A stretch of DNA of 64,000 bases from contig JAIPEG010000006.1 in NCBI GenBank assembly GCA_021737405.1, forward strand, positions 1-64,000. Reading direction: 5' to 3'. Position numbers and translations under genes: made by a program. Within the stretch, counting starts at the first letter, position 1. The number at the start of each line of letters is the position of its first letter. Below the pieces are notes generated by a model that ran no database searches, was not told the DNA's origin, and saw only the letters and a program-made list of their open reading frames with translations. Source of the DNA: Bacteriovoracaceae bacterium (GTDB lineage Bacteria > Bdellovibrionota > Bacteriovoracia > Bacteriovoracales > Bacteriovoracaceae). Below are positions 9,761 through 18,382 of the stretch, in pieces.

Positions 9761-10987
9761 TTAATGTAATTTCCCTTCAAGGATATAGGTTTTCATCAAA
9801 CCCTTCCCCTTGATTTCTTTCTCTTCATTTTCAGTGAAATTAAAATGCTCTTTTAATAAGAGGTAAGAGGAATGTGAAACCTGAATTTTTCCAACTGGAC
9901 TATGAGATTCCATACGAGAGGCCGTATTTACAGCGTCTCCCCATAGGTCATAAATGAATTTCTTTTTACCAATAACACCCGCGACCACAGGACCACTGTT
10001 GATTCCTGTTCGAATCTTTAGCTCTGTCTTCATTTCTTTATTAACGTTATTGAGAACCTCTTGAAGTTTAAGAGAGAATTCTGCCATTTTAATGGCATGA
10101 TCAGCAGAGTATTCGGGAATGCCACTGGCCACCATATAAGAATCACCGATCGTTTTAATTTTCTCTAATTGATATTCTCCGCATAAATCATCAAATTGCG
10201 AAAAAATTTTATTGAGAATTTCAACAAGCTCACCGGGAGTTTTTTGAGCGGAAAGTGGAGTGAAGCCTACGATATCAAGGAAGAGAACGGTCACGTTTTC
10301 AAAACCATCAGCTATATTTTGATTACCTGCCTTTAGTTTTTCTGCAATGGTATTGGGTAGGATATTGTGAAGAAGATTTTCGGCTTTAAGCTGCTCTCTT
10401 TCAAAAGCATCTTCAGCAGCATTTACAGAATTATTAAAATAATAGGCCCAAATGCAAATGAGGGCTAAAGAAAAAAGGATATTCATTTTATTGAGGATTA
10501 AAGTAACTGCACTTTTAACAACGTAGATTGGTGTAGCAGAGGAATAGTAATGTTCCAAAATCATGTAAGTGACGATGATACTTATTGATAAGAAAAACTT
10601 TAAAGGTAAATTCTTCTTATCTGTTAAAAATGGTAAGAAGATAAGAGAGAACAGATAGTATTGAAAACCTGCAGACCAACCAATAAGGAGAACGGCAAGG
10701 ACTTGATGAAGAAGGACTTCAATCGTCGCAATAGAAACGGCAGAGAGAAACTGCCTTCTTTTGTTTAAATAGAGACAAAGAATAAAAGTCAATACACTAA
10801 AGACATTAAAGAGAGCGAGATTCGTAACATTTAGTGTGGAGAAAAGAATAAGCCAGCTAGTATGGACGACCATGGCAAAAATATAGGTAATTTTTCCTAA
10901 GATATAGTAGCGCTGAGTTTTTAAAATGACCTTTTGATCAATATCCCGATCTTTGTATATATCAATTCGCTTGGTCGTCATAATCAT
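9761..10987 (-). CDS. Membrane-bound class III adenylate cyclase
   Basis: 408 residues. About six membrane helices fill residues 28-190, followed by a helical linker (AEDAFEREQLKAENLLHNIL, a signalling-helix type) and a class III cyclase domain from ~230. Metal ligands are Asp238 (FLDIVGF) and Asp282 (IGDSYM). The substrate-selecting pair is Lys278 and Asp347 (YDLWGD), which points to ATP rather than GTP. Asn354 and Arg358 (NTASR) are the transition-state residues. All catalytic positions are present, so it should make cAMP at the inner membrane. ATGs at 10987 and 10981 are both possible starts. Confidence 0.9.
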   Translation of the reverse strand: MIMTTKRIDIYKDRDIDQKVILKTQRYYILGKITYIFAMVVHTSWLILFSTLNVTNLALFNVFSVLTFILCLYLNKRRQFLSAVSIATIEVLLHQVLAVLLIGWSAGFQYYLFSLIFLPFLTDKKNLPLKFFLSISIIVTYMILEHYYSSATPIYVVKSAVTLILNKMNILFSLALICIWAYYFNNSVNAAEDAFEREQLKAENLLHNILPNTIAEKLKAGNQNIADGFENVTVLFLDIVGFTPLSAQKTPGELVEILNKIFSQFDDLCGEYQLEKIKTIGDSYMVASGIPEYSADHAIKMAEFSLKLQEVLNNVNKEMKTELKIRTGINSGPVVAGVIGKKKFIYDLWGDAVNTASRMESHSPVGKIQVSHSSYLLLKEHFNFTENEEKEIKGKGLMKTYILEGKLH

Positions 10988-11263
10988 CCAAATTTAAGCG
11001 GTGAATTTTAAAATTATACTAAAAACTATGATTATTTGGGCATAATCGAGGATCTTGGGCGAATATTTATCTAGGACTCCTTGAAAGTTGAGCAAAATGT
11101 GGGGTCTTTTTGGCCCTTCTCAGAGGTCGTTCCTCCTATTTTGACTGTGAGATTCTAGAAAAAAATAACATCGCTATGTATTTGAGAGGATTATTTACAA
11201 ATTTCATAAAATTAGGCCTTTTTTTTGGTACAAATCTTATGTCCAAAATTGGGAGACAGCGAA

Positions 11264-12028
11264 GTGAGCCTAACAACTCAGCTAAAAGAGCTTGTTGAAA
11301 ATTATTTCCTCCAAAATCCTCATATGAGCATGAATGCTCTGGCCAATAAGTCTGGGGTTGGTGCGACGACACTGAGAAGAATTCGAAATGATTCTATTAA
11401 AGGCGATCCTGCTCCCCATACTGTTTTAGGCATTGTTAGTTCCGTTACAAATGAAAAGCGCCTCTCGGTCTTAATTAAGAAATGTGAGGGACCTGTAGGG
11501 GACTTATTAAAAGAAACATTCGGTCCTTATCTTGAAGAGGGAATTCAGCATCAATACTCGGATGATCTGAATAGTTCTTTAAAAGACTCGACCTCTTACT
11601 TTGTCTATAAGCTTTCGGCCAACCGAAATGGCACTGATCGGCAAGAGCTACAAGAGAACTATGGGCGCCTTGGTTTAAAGAAACTAGAAGACTTGATAAA
11701 GGCCGGTCTTATTGAAGAAATTAATGAGAGGCTTCATGCCACTCGAAAAAACTTTGCTCTAGACGTCAATGTTGTGGCCAATCACTTACCTCAACTCGTT
11801 AGCCACTATAAGCCTGAAGAAATTGCTGAAGGAAATAATCTTTTTTATACGATGAGTGAAAGTCTTAATGAAGACGGTATTCAGAAGATTAAAGAAATAA
11901 AGAAAGAATCTATTAAAAAAATAATGAATATCATGCAATCCCCATTCTACGAGGGCGATATCGCCTACTTTACTTTGAATATGGCAGACACTTTGAAAAT
12001 GCCAAAAATCAAAGGAGAACTACAATGA
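11264..12028 (+). CDS. Helix-turn-helix DNA-binding regulator
   Basis: 254 residues from a GTG at 11264, chosen because GGGAG lies about 8 nt upstream; a longer in-frame TTG version lacks a binding site. Residues ~18-50 form a Cro/CI-like helix-turn-helix (MSMNALANKSGVGATTLRRI). The rest is an all-helical effector domain with no recognised ligand pocket. The last codons overlap the start of the small exported protein gene by 4 nt (ATGA), so the two are coupled. The ~275 bases before it hold no convincing gene; they contain A/T-rich stretches where its promoter must lie. Role inferred as a local transcription regulator. Confidence 0.65.
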   Translation: MSLTTQLKELVENYFLQNPHMSMNALANKSGVGATTLRRIRNDSIKGDPAPHTVLGIVSSVTNEKRLSVLIKKCEGPVGDLLKETFGPYLEEGIQHQYSDDLNSSLKDSTSYFVYKLSANRNGTDRQELQENYGRLGLKKLEDLIKAGLIEEINERLHATRKNFALDVNVVANHLPQLVSHYKPEEIAEGNNLFYTMSESLNEDGIQKIKEIKKESIKKIMNIMQSPFYEGDIAYFTLNMADTLKMPKIKGELQ

Positions 12029-12381
12029 AGAAAATATGCCTCTTAATCTCTATTGCTATCACTTTTCCACTCTTTGCAGGAGAGTTCACGGGAGCCGGGC
12101 AAGCTATAAATGTTCTTAAGGCCCACAACCTAAGTATACCCCAGTTAAAGAAGCAAGGTTTCAAAGTTTTATTAGGGGAAATCACGGGGGCCGGGAAGAA
12201 GCTTGATCTTGATAGAATCAATTTGATTATCACGAATAAGTCTGTCTTTGATATGAGTAGGGCAAGCCATATTCAATTCATCCATCCAAGTCAGGCAAAG
12301 AGCTTAAGTGACGTGGAGCATTTGGAGTTCAGTCAAATGCTCGTTAAACCTACAGAGTTAACTGGGATTGTTTACAAATAA
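12025..12381 (+). CDS. Small exported protein coupled to HTH regulator
   Basis: 118 residues with a signal peptide (MKKICLLISIAITFPLFAG). The mature protein of ~99 residues contains a short internal repeat, GEFTGAGQAI near the N-terminus and GEITGAGKKL about 40 residues later, with similar flanks. No Cys in the mature part, no recognised family. It overlaps the regulator by 4 nt and is preceded by AAAGGAG, so it is well expressed with it. A regulator plus secreted small partner suggests an autoregulated surface or signalling protein, but that is conjecture. Confidence 0.6.
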   Translation: MKKICLLISIAITFPLFAGEFTGAGQAINVLKAHNLSIPQLKKQGFKVLLGEITGAGKKLDLDRINLIITNKSVFDMSRASHIQFIHPSQAKSLSDVEHLEFSQMLVKPTELTGIVYK

Positions 12382-12389
12382 GTTGATTA

Positions 12390-13724
12390 TTACTGACAAA
12401 ATCTTGTGCCTCTTCTTAAGAGGCTATCGACTTCAATATATTCTAGGCTCATTGGAGAAAATGAACAGTCCATTTTCTTACCTTCTTTCTTTGCGTTACT
12501 AATCTTTTGGTGAAGCTTTGTTAGGTTTTGTCGACCTTGATCCCAAAGGTTTTTAAAGTCCCTATTAAAATCTTCCAAGACTTGAAGGGATTCATTCTTT
12601 TCTAATTCGATAACGTTTTCGATGTGATTGAACTCACTAGAGTAAGACCAATTAAAAGAGCCAGTGAGAAGCCTTTCATCGTCAATAATTAAGTACTTTG
12701 AGTGCATTTGTTTTGTTAGGTAGGCCTCTGTCTTTAGGTTAAAGAACTTTAAGCGAACATCGATATTCTCACTTCCTTCATAGTCTTTTTTGGCGAGAAG
12801 AGCGGCATAATTGAGACCAGAAGAACATTTACGATCAAACTCATCTGAGCACGTTTTCACGCTCATGCGTGCCCTTTTAGAAGCACGGTCATATTCACCC
12901 ATTGTCACAAGTATTTGGACTTTAACACCTCTGTTAGCAGCTCTAACTAATGCATTATAAATGGGTCTTAGTTTAAGGCGAGTTGTGGCAACCTCAATTT
13001 TTTCCTTTGCATTATCAATTGAGCGCACAATCTCTTTGGTAAGTCGGTAGCCAATATCTCCACGCTTCTTTTGAAGTTTTCCATTTCTTTCAATGAAGTT
13101 ATGTCTATTAAAATAGACTTTACCAATACTCGGACTTGTTTTCTCAAAAGTATAAGGAAGTATCTTTCTTCCTTGGCCAATCTCTTTACTGATCGCCCAC
13201 AAGAAATCAAATTCCTCTTGGAATTGTTGAGACATATCTCCTTCTTGATCAAAGAAGAGAATGTTCTCATTGTAATTCTTTAATGAGCCTAGAGACCAAT
13301 TAGCGGAACCAGAAATGACACTGCCATCAAATCGATGGCCATCAATAACGGCAAATTTATGATGCATCTTCTTTGAAGATGATAAAGCGCGAGCATCGAT
13401 GCCAATTTTTTCAAGAAGTAACATTTTTGCTAAATTGTCTTCTTCAGATGCATACCCTTCAAAGATCAGTCGAATAGAGAGCTCTTCGGATTTAATTCTA
13501 CTTTGTATTTCATCGGTTTTTATAAAGGCAATAATAGAGCTTTGATCAGTGGCCTCTAGGTTGTACAGAGCGAGGTCAATTCTCTCTCTCGCTGTTTTGA
13601 GGCGAGAGACAATAGCGCTAAAGGTATCATCATAGGGGTGAAAGAGAACACTTACCTCAGAGCGGGCGACGTTACTGAAAATGAGTAGTAAAAGAAGAAT
13701 GGCTAAGTTTTTAGTGGCTTTCAT
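12390..13724 (-). CDS. Exported phospholipase D-like protein (two HKD motifs)
   Basis: 444 residues from the ATG at 13724, which is preceded by AGGGA and gives a clean signal peptide (to about residue 22); the frame continues 33 codons upstream without a binding site. Two HxK(x)4D motifs are present: HHKFAVID with His121/Lys123/Asp128 and, in the second half, HSKYLIID, each followed by a GS-NWS signature. The PLD superfamily includes phospholipases and nucleases; exported members with this layout resemble cardiolipin-synthase or Nuc-type enzymes. Substrate cannot be told. Attack on prey lipid or nucleic acid is an inference. It ends 8 nt from a convergent stop. Confidence 0.82.
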   Translation of the reverse strand: MKATKNLAILLLLLIFSNVARSEVSVLFHPYDDTFSAIVSRLKTARERIDLALYNLEATDQSSIIAFIKTDEIQSRIKSEELSIRLIFEGYASEEDNLAKMLLLEKIGIDARALSSSKKMHHKFAVIDGHRFDGSVISGSANWSLGSLKNYNENILFFDQEGDMSQQFQEEFDFLWAISKEIGQGRKILPYTFEKTSPSIGKVYFNRHNFIERNGKLQKKRGDIGYRLTKEIVRSIDNAKEKIEVATTRLKLRPIYNALVRAANRGVKVQILVTMGEYDRASKRARMSVKTCSDEFDRKCSSGLNYAALLAKKDYEGSENIDVRLKFFNLKTEAYLTKQMHSKYLIIDDERLLTGSFNWSYSSEFNHIENVIELEKNESLQVLEDFNRDFKNLWDQGRQNLTKLHQKISNAKKEGKKMDCSFSPMSLEYIEVDSLLRRGTRFCQ

Positions 13725-13859
13725 GATTTTCCCTATTTTTTGATATTGAGGATAAGTACCATGACGCTTTTTGCTAATAAATGAGAATGATTCTATCTCT
13801 TCTATCTCGAAATTAGATGCCAATTGGAACTTTTTAACAACCCAAGTTATTGTAATTAC

Positions 13860-14021
13860 TTATTTTGGTAATTCGTAAGAGAACTGTTTGATACTCAATC
13901 CTAAAGAAAGGTTTTGAAAAAAGAGAAAAAGGAAAGAGGGTGGGATAAACCTCTTAGTTAGGAACCATTTTACTCTGTCATTATTTCTAAATTCAAACTT
14001 AATATTACCTGTGATTGTCAT
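13860..14021 (-). CDS. Candidate 53-residue ORF in the 13725-14074 gap
   Basis: In the 350-base stretch between the PLD-like gene and the serine protease, the minus strand carries a 53-codon frame starting at 14021. It is preceded by GGAGG with an 8-nt spacer, the best binding site in that gap. The product has a basic middle and a Phe/Leu-rich hydrophobic centre (FIPPSFLFLFF) that could enter a membrane. Composition is biased and no family is known, so it may be a chance frame. The rest of this gap shows nothing else I can name. Confidence 0.25.
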   Translation of the reverse strand: MTITGNIKFEFRNNDRVKWFLTKRFIPPSFLFLFFQNLSLGLSIKQFSYELPK

Positions 14022-14074
14022 AGCTTGGGCCTCCAATCATGATTTTAAAAGAAATAAGTTTCATGGAGGAAATA

Positions 14075-14920
14075 ATGGCGGCAAATACATTTAAAATTCT
14101 AATCTTTACCTTTTTTATCTTACCGATCTGGGCCTTAAAGCCAATTGATCTTAGTCCACTAAAAGAAAATGTTGAACCACCAATTAGTTTGGGGACTTAT
14201 GATTTTGAGGGGATCGTAAAACTCTCTAACTGTAGCGGCTCTTTAGTTCGCTTTAAGGGGCAACCTTTGACAAGTAAAGGGATCGTCTTAACGAATGGTC
14301 ACTGTGTGAGTCGCAGATTTATACAACCTGGAGCCATCATTCTTAATAAATCTGATCGCAGAAGAATGAAGGTGGCCGATTCTAATAAGAGATTTTTTAG
14401 CATTCGAGCTGAAAAGATTCTTTATGCCACAATGACGGGAACGGACGCTGCCTTAATTCGTATTCAAGAAACATATGAGGAGTTAGAGAGAAAAGGAATT
14501 CGCTCTTTCGAACTTTCTGATTTTAGACCTAATCTTGATACGGAAATAGAAGTGATCTCTGGTTATTGGGAAAGGGGCTACTCTTGTCATGTTGAAGAGT
14601 TCATTCACGAGCTTCGCGAGCAAAACTGGGTCTTTCAAGATTCTTTTCGTTACAGTCGACCAGGGTGTGAAACAATTGGTGGAACAAGTGGTTCTCCAAT
14701 TATTGATAAAATAAATCGTGAAGTGATTGGTGTTAATAATTCAGGTAACGAGTCAGGGCGAGAATGCACGATGAATAATCCTTGTGAAGTTGATGCTAAT
14801 GGAAATATTCAAGTGATTAAAGGGGCTTCCTACGGCCAACAGACTTATTGGTTTTATAATTGTCTGACTAGTGGTTATGAAATTGATCCAAATTTAGAAG
14901 GTTGTCAGCTACAAAAATAA
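14075..14920 (+). CDS. Secreted trypsin-like serine protease
   Basis: 281 residues from the ATG at 14075, which has GGAGG 5 nt upstream and a signal peptide running to about residue 20 (ILPIWA). Earlier in-frame ATGs at 14039 and 14063 have no binding site. The triad is His76 (LTNGHC), Asp124 (TGTDAALIRI) and Ser205 (GGTSGSPI). The GTSGSP form around the Ser is typical of V8-like/trypsin-like bacterial peptidases. Several Cys in the C-terminal third suggest disulfides. It stands alone, followed by a strong hairpin at 14926-14972. Confidence 0.88.
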   Translation: MAANTFKILIFTFFILPIWALKPIDLSPLKENVEPPISLGTYDFEGIVKLSNCSGSLVRFKGQPLTSKGIVLTNGHCVSRRFIQPGAIILNKSDRRRMKVADSNKRFFSIRAEKILYATMTGTDAALIRIQETYEELERKGIRSFELSDFRPNLDTEIEVISGYWERGYSCHVEEFIHELREQNWVFQDSFRYSRPGCETIGGTSGSPIIDKINREVIGVNNSGNESGRECTMNNPCEVDANGNIQVIKGASYGQQTYWFYNCLTSGYEIDPNLEGCQLQK

Positions 14921-14925
14921 TTTAA

Positions 14926-14972
14926 AAGCGTAGAAGAGATCTGGGATTGGGCGGACAACCTCTTCTACGCTT
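14926..14972. terminator. Long inverted repeat between convergent genes
   Basis: A perfect 13-bp inverted repeat, AAGCGTAGAAGAG and its complement, is separated by a 21-nt loop between the serine protease (ends 14920) and the convergent exported-protein gene (ends 14984). There is no long T-run on the plus strand, but A-rich sequence upstream gives T-rich sequence on the minus strand (AAATTATT side). It probably acts as a shared terminator or 3' stabilising structure. Confidence 0.6.
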
Positions 14973-14983
14973 AACTTAGATCC

Positions 14984-15598
14984 TTAGAGGACCTTACACT
15001 GAGTTAGTGGCACTTCATTTTTTAATCGATTACATTTATTCATGGCCTGCTTACAAGCTTGTGCAGCAACACCAGATCCTTTTGGACCAGTGGCTTCTCC
15101 AGAAAATTTACGAATATCTTTTCCCCAAACAGTTTCAAAAACTACTTGGCAGGTGCGAGTTACTTGTACGCGACGTGGTGCTTTCTTTTGTAGGATAAGG
15201 GCGACTTTCTTTACTTTAATCCTTCCTTTCAAATGGATTTGCCAAACACCATTATCTGGTCCTGAAGCGACGAATGGAATTCTATCAAAATTACCCGGAT
15301 CATTAAAATCGAAGCGGTTTCCATCAATCGTCTCAATTCTCGATTCGTCACGACCCACTTTTAAGTAAGCTTCTCCAAAGCCCCTTGCCGATTTAGCTAC
15401 AAGCACAACTCTTTTTAAATCCCAATTCTGAAAATTGATTCGGGGGTAAAGTTTTGTAACTTCCTTTTTCAAAAATAGAGTGTTTTGTCCCTGAAAGACT
15501 TGGCCTCCATAATTGATTTCAACTCTTTCATTTTGTCCTAGGTTTGCTGAAACGCTCAAGGCCATCATCATCGCTAATGCTGTTAAACAAGTTTTCAT
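14984..15598 (-). CDS. Exported beta-rich protein of unknown function
   Basis: 204 residues from the ATG at 15598, chosen for the AAGGAG site just upstream and the resulting signal peptide (MKTCLTALAMMMALSVSANL). The mature region shows strands with a WDLKRVVLVAKSARG segment and a GVWQIHLKGRIKVKKVALIL segment, resembling a small beta-sandwich. The C-terminal ~60 residues contain five Cys (TC, QAC, NKC and TQC among them), probably disulfide-linked. Similar Cys-rich exported proteins are common in this group, but I recognise no named family. Alone between a hairpin at its end and the carotenoid-oxygenase-like gene divergent from it. Confidence 0.6.
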   Translation of the reverse strand: MKTCLTALAMMMALSVSANLGQNERVEINYGGQVFQGQNTLFLKKEVTKLYPRINFQNWDLKRVVLVAKSARGFGEAYLKVGRDESRIETIDGNRFDFNDPGNFDRIPFVASGPDNGVWQIHLKGRIKVKKVALILQKKAPRRVQVTRTCQVVFETVWGKDIRKFSGEATGPKGSGVAAQACKQAMNKCNRLKNEVPLTQCKVL

Positions 15599-15851
15599 TC
15601 TCTCTCTCCTTTTCTTGTTTTTGTTGGAGTTGTTCTCCTGATTACGTTGTAGGAAATATCGCGGGCGCTTGGATAGAGGCAAACTGGCACCATGGGGTAT
15701 TTTTATCGTTGATGTCAGAGTTTTTTATCTTCTTACAAAGATTCTTTTATTTTCAGTATCAATTTGACCATTCTCTGAGAGATTTACTCTTGATACGCAA
15801 CATAATGGCTTATGAAAAACAAAAACTTAGAATTTAAGGAAGGAGATATTC

Positions 15852-17345
15852 ATGAATAGAAGGAAATTCTGCCAATTTATCTTGGTTTCAGCGGCATTTA
15901 CAAAGGCTCCTCTGATTAAGGGAGAATCTTCTTCTTCAACATTCATAGATATCGACTGGAGCACTGCTCGACTTAGTCTCAGGGCCTATCGAAGTGTTTC
16001 TGATTCTGGACTTTGGTCGCTTGAAGATATCGAAGGGGAGATTCCTCGTGATTTAGAAGGAAAGCTTTTAAGAGTAGGGCCTGGACTTAAGGAGAATCAT
16101 AAGACTCAACTTAAACACTTCTTTGATGGGGATGCTTATCTTCAATGTTTAAGTTTCTCGAATGGGTCTGTTACCTTACAAGCTGAATTTATTAATACAC
16201 CTGAAAGAGCAGAAGAACTTAAAAAAGGCGAAATGATTTACAATGAATTTGGGACCATGGCCCCAAAGAAAACCCGTAAATTAAAAAATCAGCCGAATAT
16301 CAGTATTGTTCCTTGGAGAGAAAATTACCTCGCCTTATCAGAAGGAGGTCATCCCGTTTTATTAAAAGAGAAAGATCTCTCCTATAAAGAACAACATGAT
16401 TTTAAAGGTACGCTACCTAAGAATGTTTCTTTTACTGCTCACCCAAAATTTGAGAGAGATACAGGTGTTGGTTATGGTTTTGGGATTAAGCAAGGAATGA
16501 GCAAGTCCTTAATGGTCTATAGAATGAATCCAACAAGTGGCGAACTTGAGGAACTCTATAATTTACCCCAGCCAAAAGTTTTTATGATTCACGACTTTCT
16601 CGTAAGTGAAAATTATATTGTTTTTTTAATTCCACCTGCCTTTTTTAAGTTAACTGATATTATATTTAATCGCGGATCCATGGGCGATAGCATGCAATAT
16701 GATGAAAATCTTGGAACTCGCTTAATTGTTTTAGAAAAAAAGAAAAAAGGAAAAAGAAGAGAATATAGACTACCTTCCTCTCTTTCTTTTCATCATGGAA
16801 ACTTATATGAAGATGGAGAGGACCTTTGTTTTACTTCTTTTCAGGCCAGAGATGCTTCTCTTCTAAGTCATATTTCAAATTGGCATGAGTCTCCTAGAAG
16901 AAATCTTGAAAGACCAAATGCCTTTCAGTGGCGCTTTAATTTAAGCTCTGGTAGCGTCATAGAAAAAAGGCTCTTGGCAAAGGCCCATGATTTTCCTTTC
17001 TTTAACCCTCGTTTTTTAGGAAAAAGGAATCAATATCTTTATAGTACCGAAATGGGAGAAGGGGACGATCCTATGCGCTTTAAAGGAATCAGTAAAATTG
17101 ATACTGACCTTGGAATTGTGGCGCAGTATAAGGCTCAAGTAACAGAGACATTTGGTGAGCCCGTCTATTATGAAAGTAAAAGTCTTGAAGAAGACGGCGG
17201 TTATCTCTTTGTACCGGGCTATTCTAAGGAGCGAGATCAAAGTTTTGTGGATTTATTAGAAGCAAAAGAGATGAAAAGAATGGCTCGCATCTGGCTTGGA
17301 GGTTTTTTTCCAGTAGGTTTTCATGGCCACTTTATTAGTGCTTAA
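15852..17345 (+). CDS. Carotenoid oxygenase family (RPE65/CCD-like) protein with Tat-like leader
   Basis: 497 residues. The family's four iron-binding histidines are visible in order: His197 (TAHPKF), His247 (MIHDF), His314/315 (SFHHGN) and the C-terminal FHGHF (His491/493). The N-terminal FDGDAY and EIPRDLEGKLLRVGPG segments are also family hallmarks. The leader MNRRKFCQF followed by a hydrophobic stretch resembles a twin-arginine signal, suggesting folded, metal-loaded export. The enzymes cleave carotenoids, stilbenes or related double bonds with non-haem iron and O2. Substrate is unknown. The start has AAGGAGAT about 8 nt upstream. It ends directly against the convergent lipoprotein gene. 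Confidence 0.85.
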   Translation: MNRRKFCQFILVSAAFTKAPLIKGESSSSTFIDIDWSTARLSLRAYRSVSDSGLWSLEDIEGEIPRDLEGKLLRVGPGLKENHKTQLKHFFDGDAYLQCLSFSNGSVTLQAEFINTPERAEELKKGEMIYNEFGTMAPKKTRKLKNQPNISIVPWRENYLALSEGGHPVLLKEKDLSYKEQHDFKGTLPKNVSFTAHPKFERDTGVGYGFGIKQGMSKSLMVYRMNPTSGELEELYNLPQPKVFMIHDFLVSENYIVFLIPPAFFKLTDIIFNRGSMGDSMQYDENLGTRLIVLEKKKKGKRREYRLPSSLSFHHGNLYEDGEDLCFTSFQARDASLLSHISNWHESPRRNLERPNAFQWRFNLSSGSVIEKRLLAKAHDFPFFNPRFLGKRNQYLYSTEMGEGDDPMRFKGISKIDTDLGIVAQYKAQVTETFGEPVYYESKSLEEDGGYLFVPGYSKERDQSFVDLLEAKEMKRMARIWLGGFFPVGFHGHFISA

Positions 17346-18308
17346 TTAGTTGAAGTTTCTCTCAAATAACCAAGCAGTATAAACTTCTAGATCATCTATT
17401 GAAGTTGCCTCACAGCCGGCCATATCACGTAGGTCACAGAGGGCATCAGCAAATTGTGTGACATCTTGGCAAAGGGTATTGAAAGTTGTTGCAAGGGTGT
17501 TGAGTTGTCCGGTGTTACTGCCAGTGAAGTTAACATTGATGATGATATCGATAAAGTTATTAAGAAGTACAATTCCTCGGCAAAGTCTTTGCTTATTCGT
17601 TACAGGGTCACCTGTGGAGATGTCATTGGTGCCATTATAGGGAGTATTGGTACTATTACATGTTCCAGATTGTGCTGCACCATCATTTAAAGCATCAGTT
17701 ACAACAGCAAAATTGGCGCCACCTGTATTGTAGGTATAGAGACAATTATTCGCTTCAGCGTTTGTTCCAACACCTTTATTTCCAAGACTATCGGCGTTTC
17801 CATGGTAGTTTAGCCAGCGTCCAAGGTTTACAAGGATCATATAAAGTGCCTGAACATTTAAGTTGGTGGCATTTCTCAAACCAAAAGTCGCAATCCTATT
17901 GGCACTAGAAGAGGTTGTATTTGAGCCAGAATATAAAATAGTATCGATGGCCTGTTGGAGAGTTAGAAAGTCAGTATCAGTTGCGGATGTCATTAATCCC
18001 GAGGTGCTAAAACCCGCAAGGGAGCCAAAGAAACCACTAGCGGTTGAATTAAGATTGGTTAAGTCGTTAGCGAAAAAATTAATGGTCGAATAATTAGCTT
18101 CACAGGCATAAGTCGTTGCATAGGCCGCAATATATCTTTCATTAGTACTTTGGTAGCCGACAGCATCGAGAACAGTGCGTGCTTGTGAGCACTGTCTATC
18201 AGTAAGTAAGAAGTTGGCCTCATCTATGGCGCTCGCAACTTCTTCAGCTTTTTCGCCGCAGGAAAATAGAAGGGAAAATAATAAAAGGTAAATAAATCCT
18301 TTATTCAT
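17346..18308 (-). CDS. Lipoprotein of unknown function, Asn/Thr-rich
   Basis: 320 residues with a clear lipobox, LLFSC (Cys17), so a lipoprotein. The mature part is unusually rich in Asn, Thr, Ala and Ser, with about nine Cys in total; several lie in short C-x(n)-C contexts near the C-terminus (LCQDV, LCDLRDMAGC). A long helical region near the N-terminus (LLTDRQCSQARTVLDAVGYQ) looks like a TPR-like start. No family recognised; the composition suggests surface exposure. It abuts the convergent carotenoid-oxygenase gene with no gap. Confidence 0.65.
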   Translation of the reverse strand: MNKGFIYLLLFSLLFSCGEKAEEVASAIDEANFLLTDRQCSQARTVLDAVGYQSTNERYIAAYATTYACEANYSTINFFANDLTNLNSTASGFFGSLAGFSTSGLMTSATDTDFLTLQQAIDTILYSGSNTTSSSANRIATFGLRNATNLNVQALYMILVNLGRWLNYHGNADSLGNKGVGTNAEANNCLYTYNTGGANFAVVTDALNDGAAQSGTCNSTNTPYNGTNDISTGDPVTNKQRLCRGIVLLNNFIDIIINVNFTGSNTGQLNTLATTFNTLCQDVTQFADALCDLRDMAGCEATSIDDLEVYTAWLFERNFN

Positions 18309-18382
18309 AAGATTATTTTAACTCAAAAGCTTTATCGTTGGGCAGGGGTAAGAATAAACCAGTGACGGAGTTTTTTTGTCGG

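Noticed and set aside
11110-11298. 62-codon frame before the HTH regulator
   Set aside because: Overlaps the regulator start in another frame, no binding site, low-quality composition.
15599-15851. CGATAA with a TAAA box upstream of the exported protein gene on the minus strand
   Set aside because: Spacing is two bases too short for a sigma-28 promoter.
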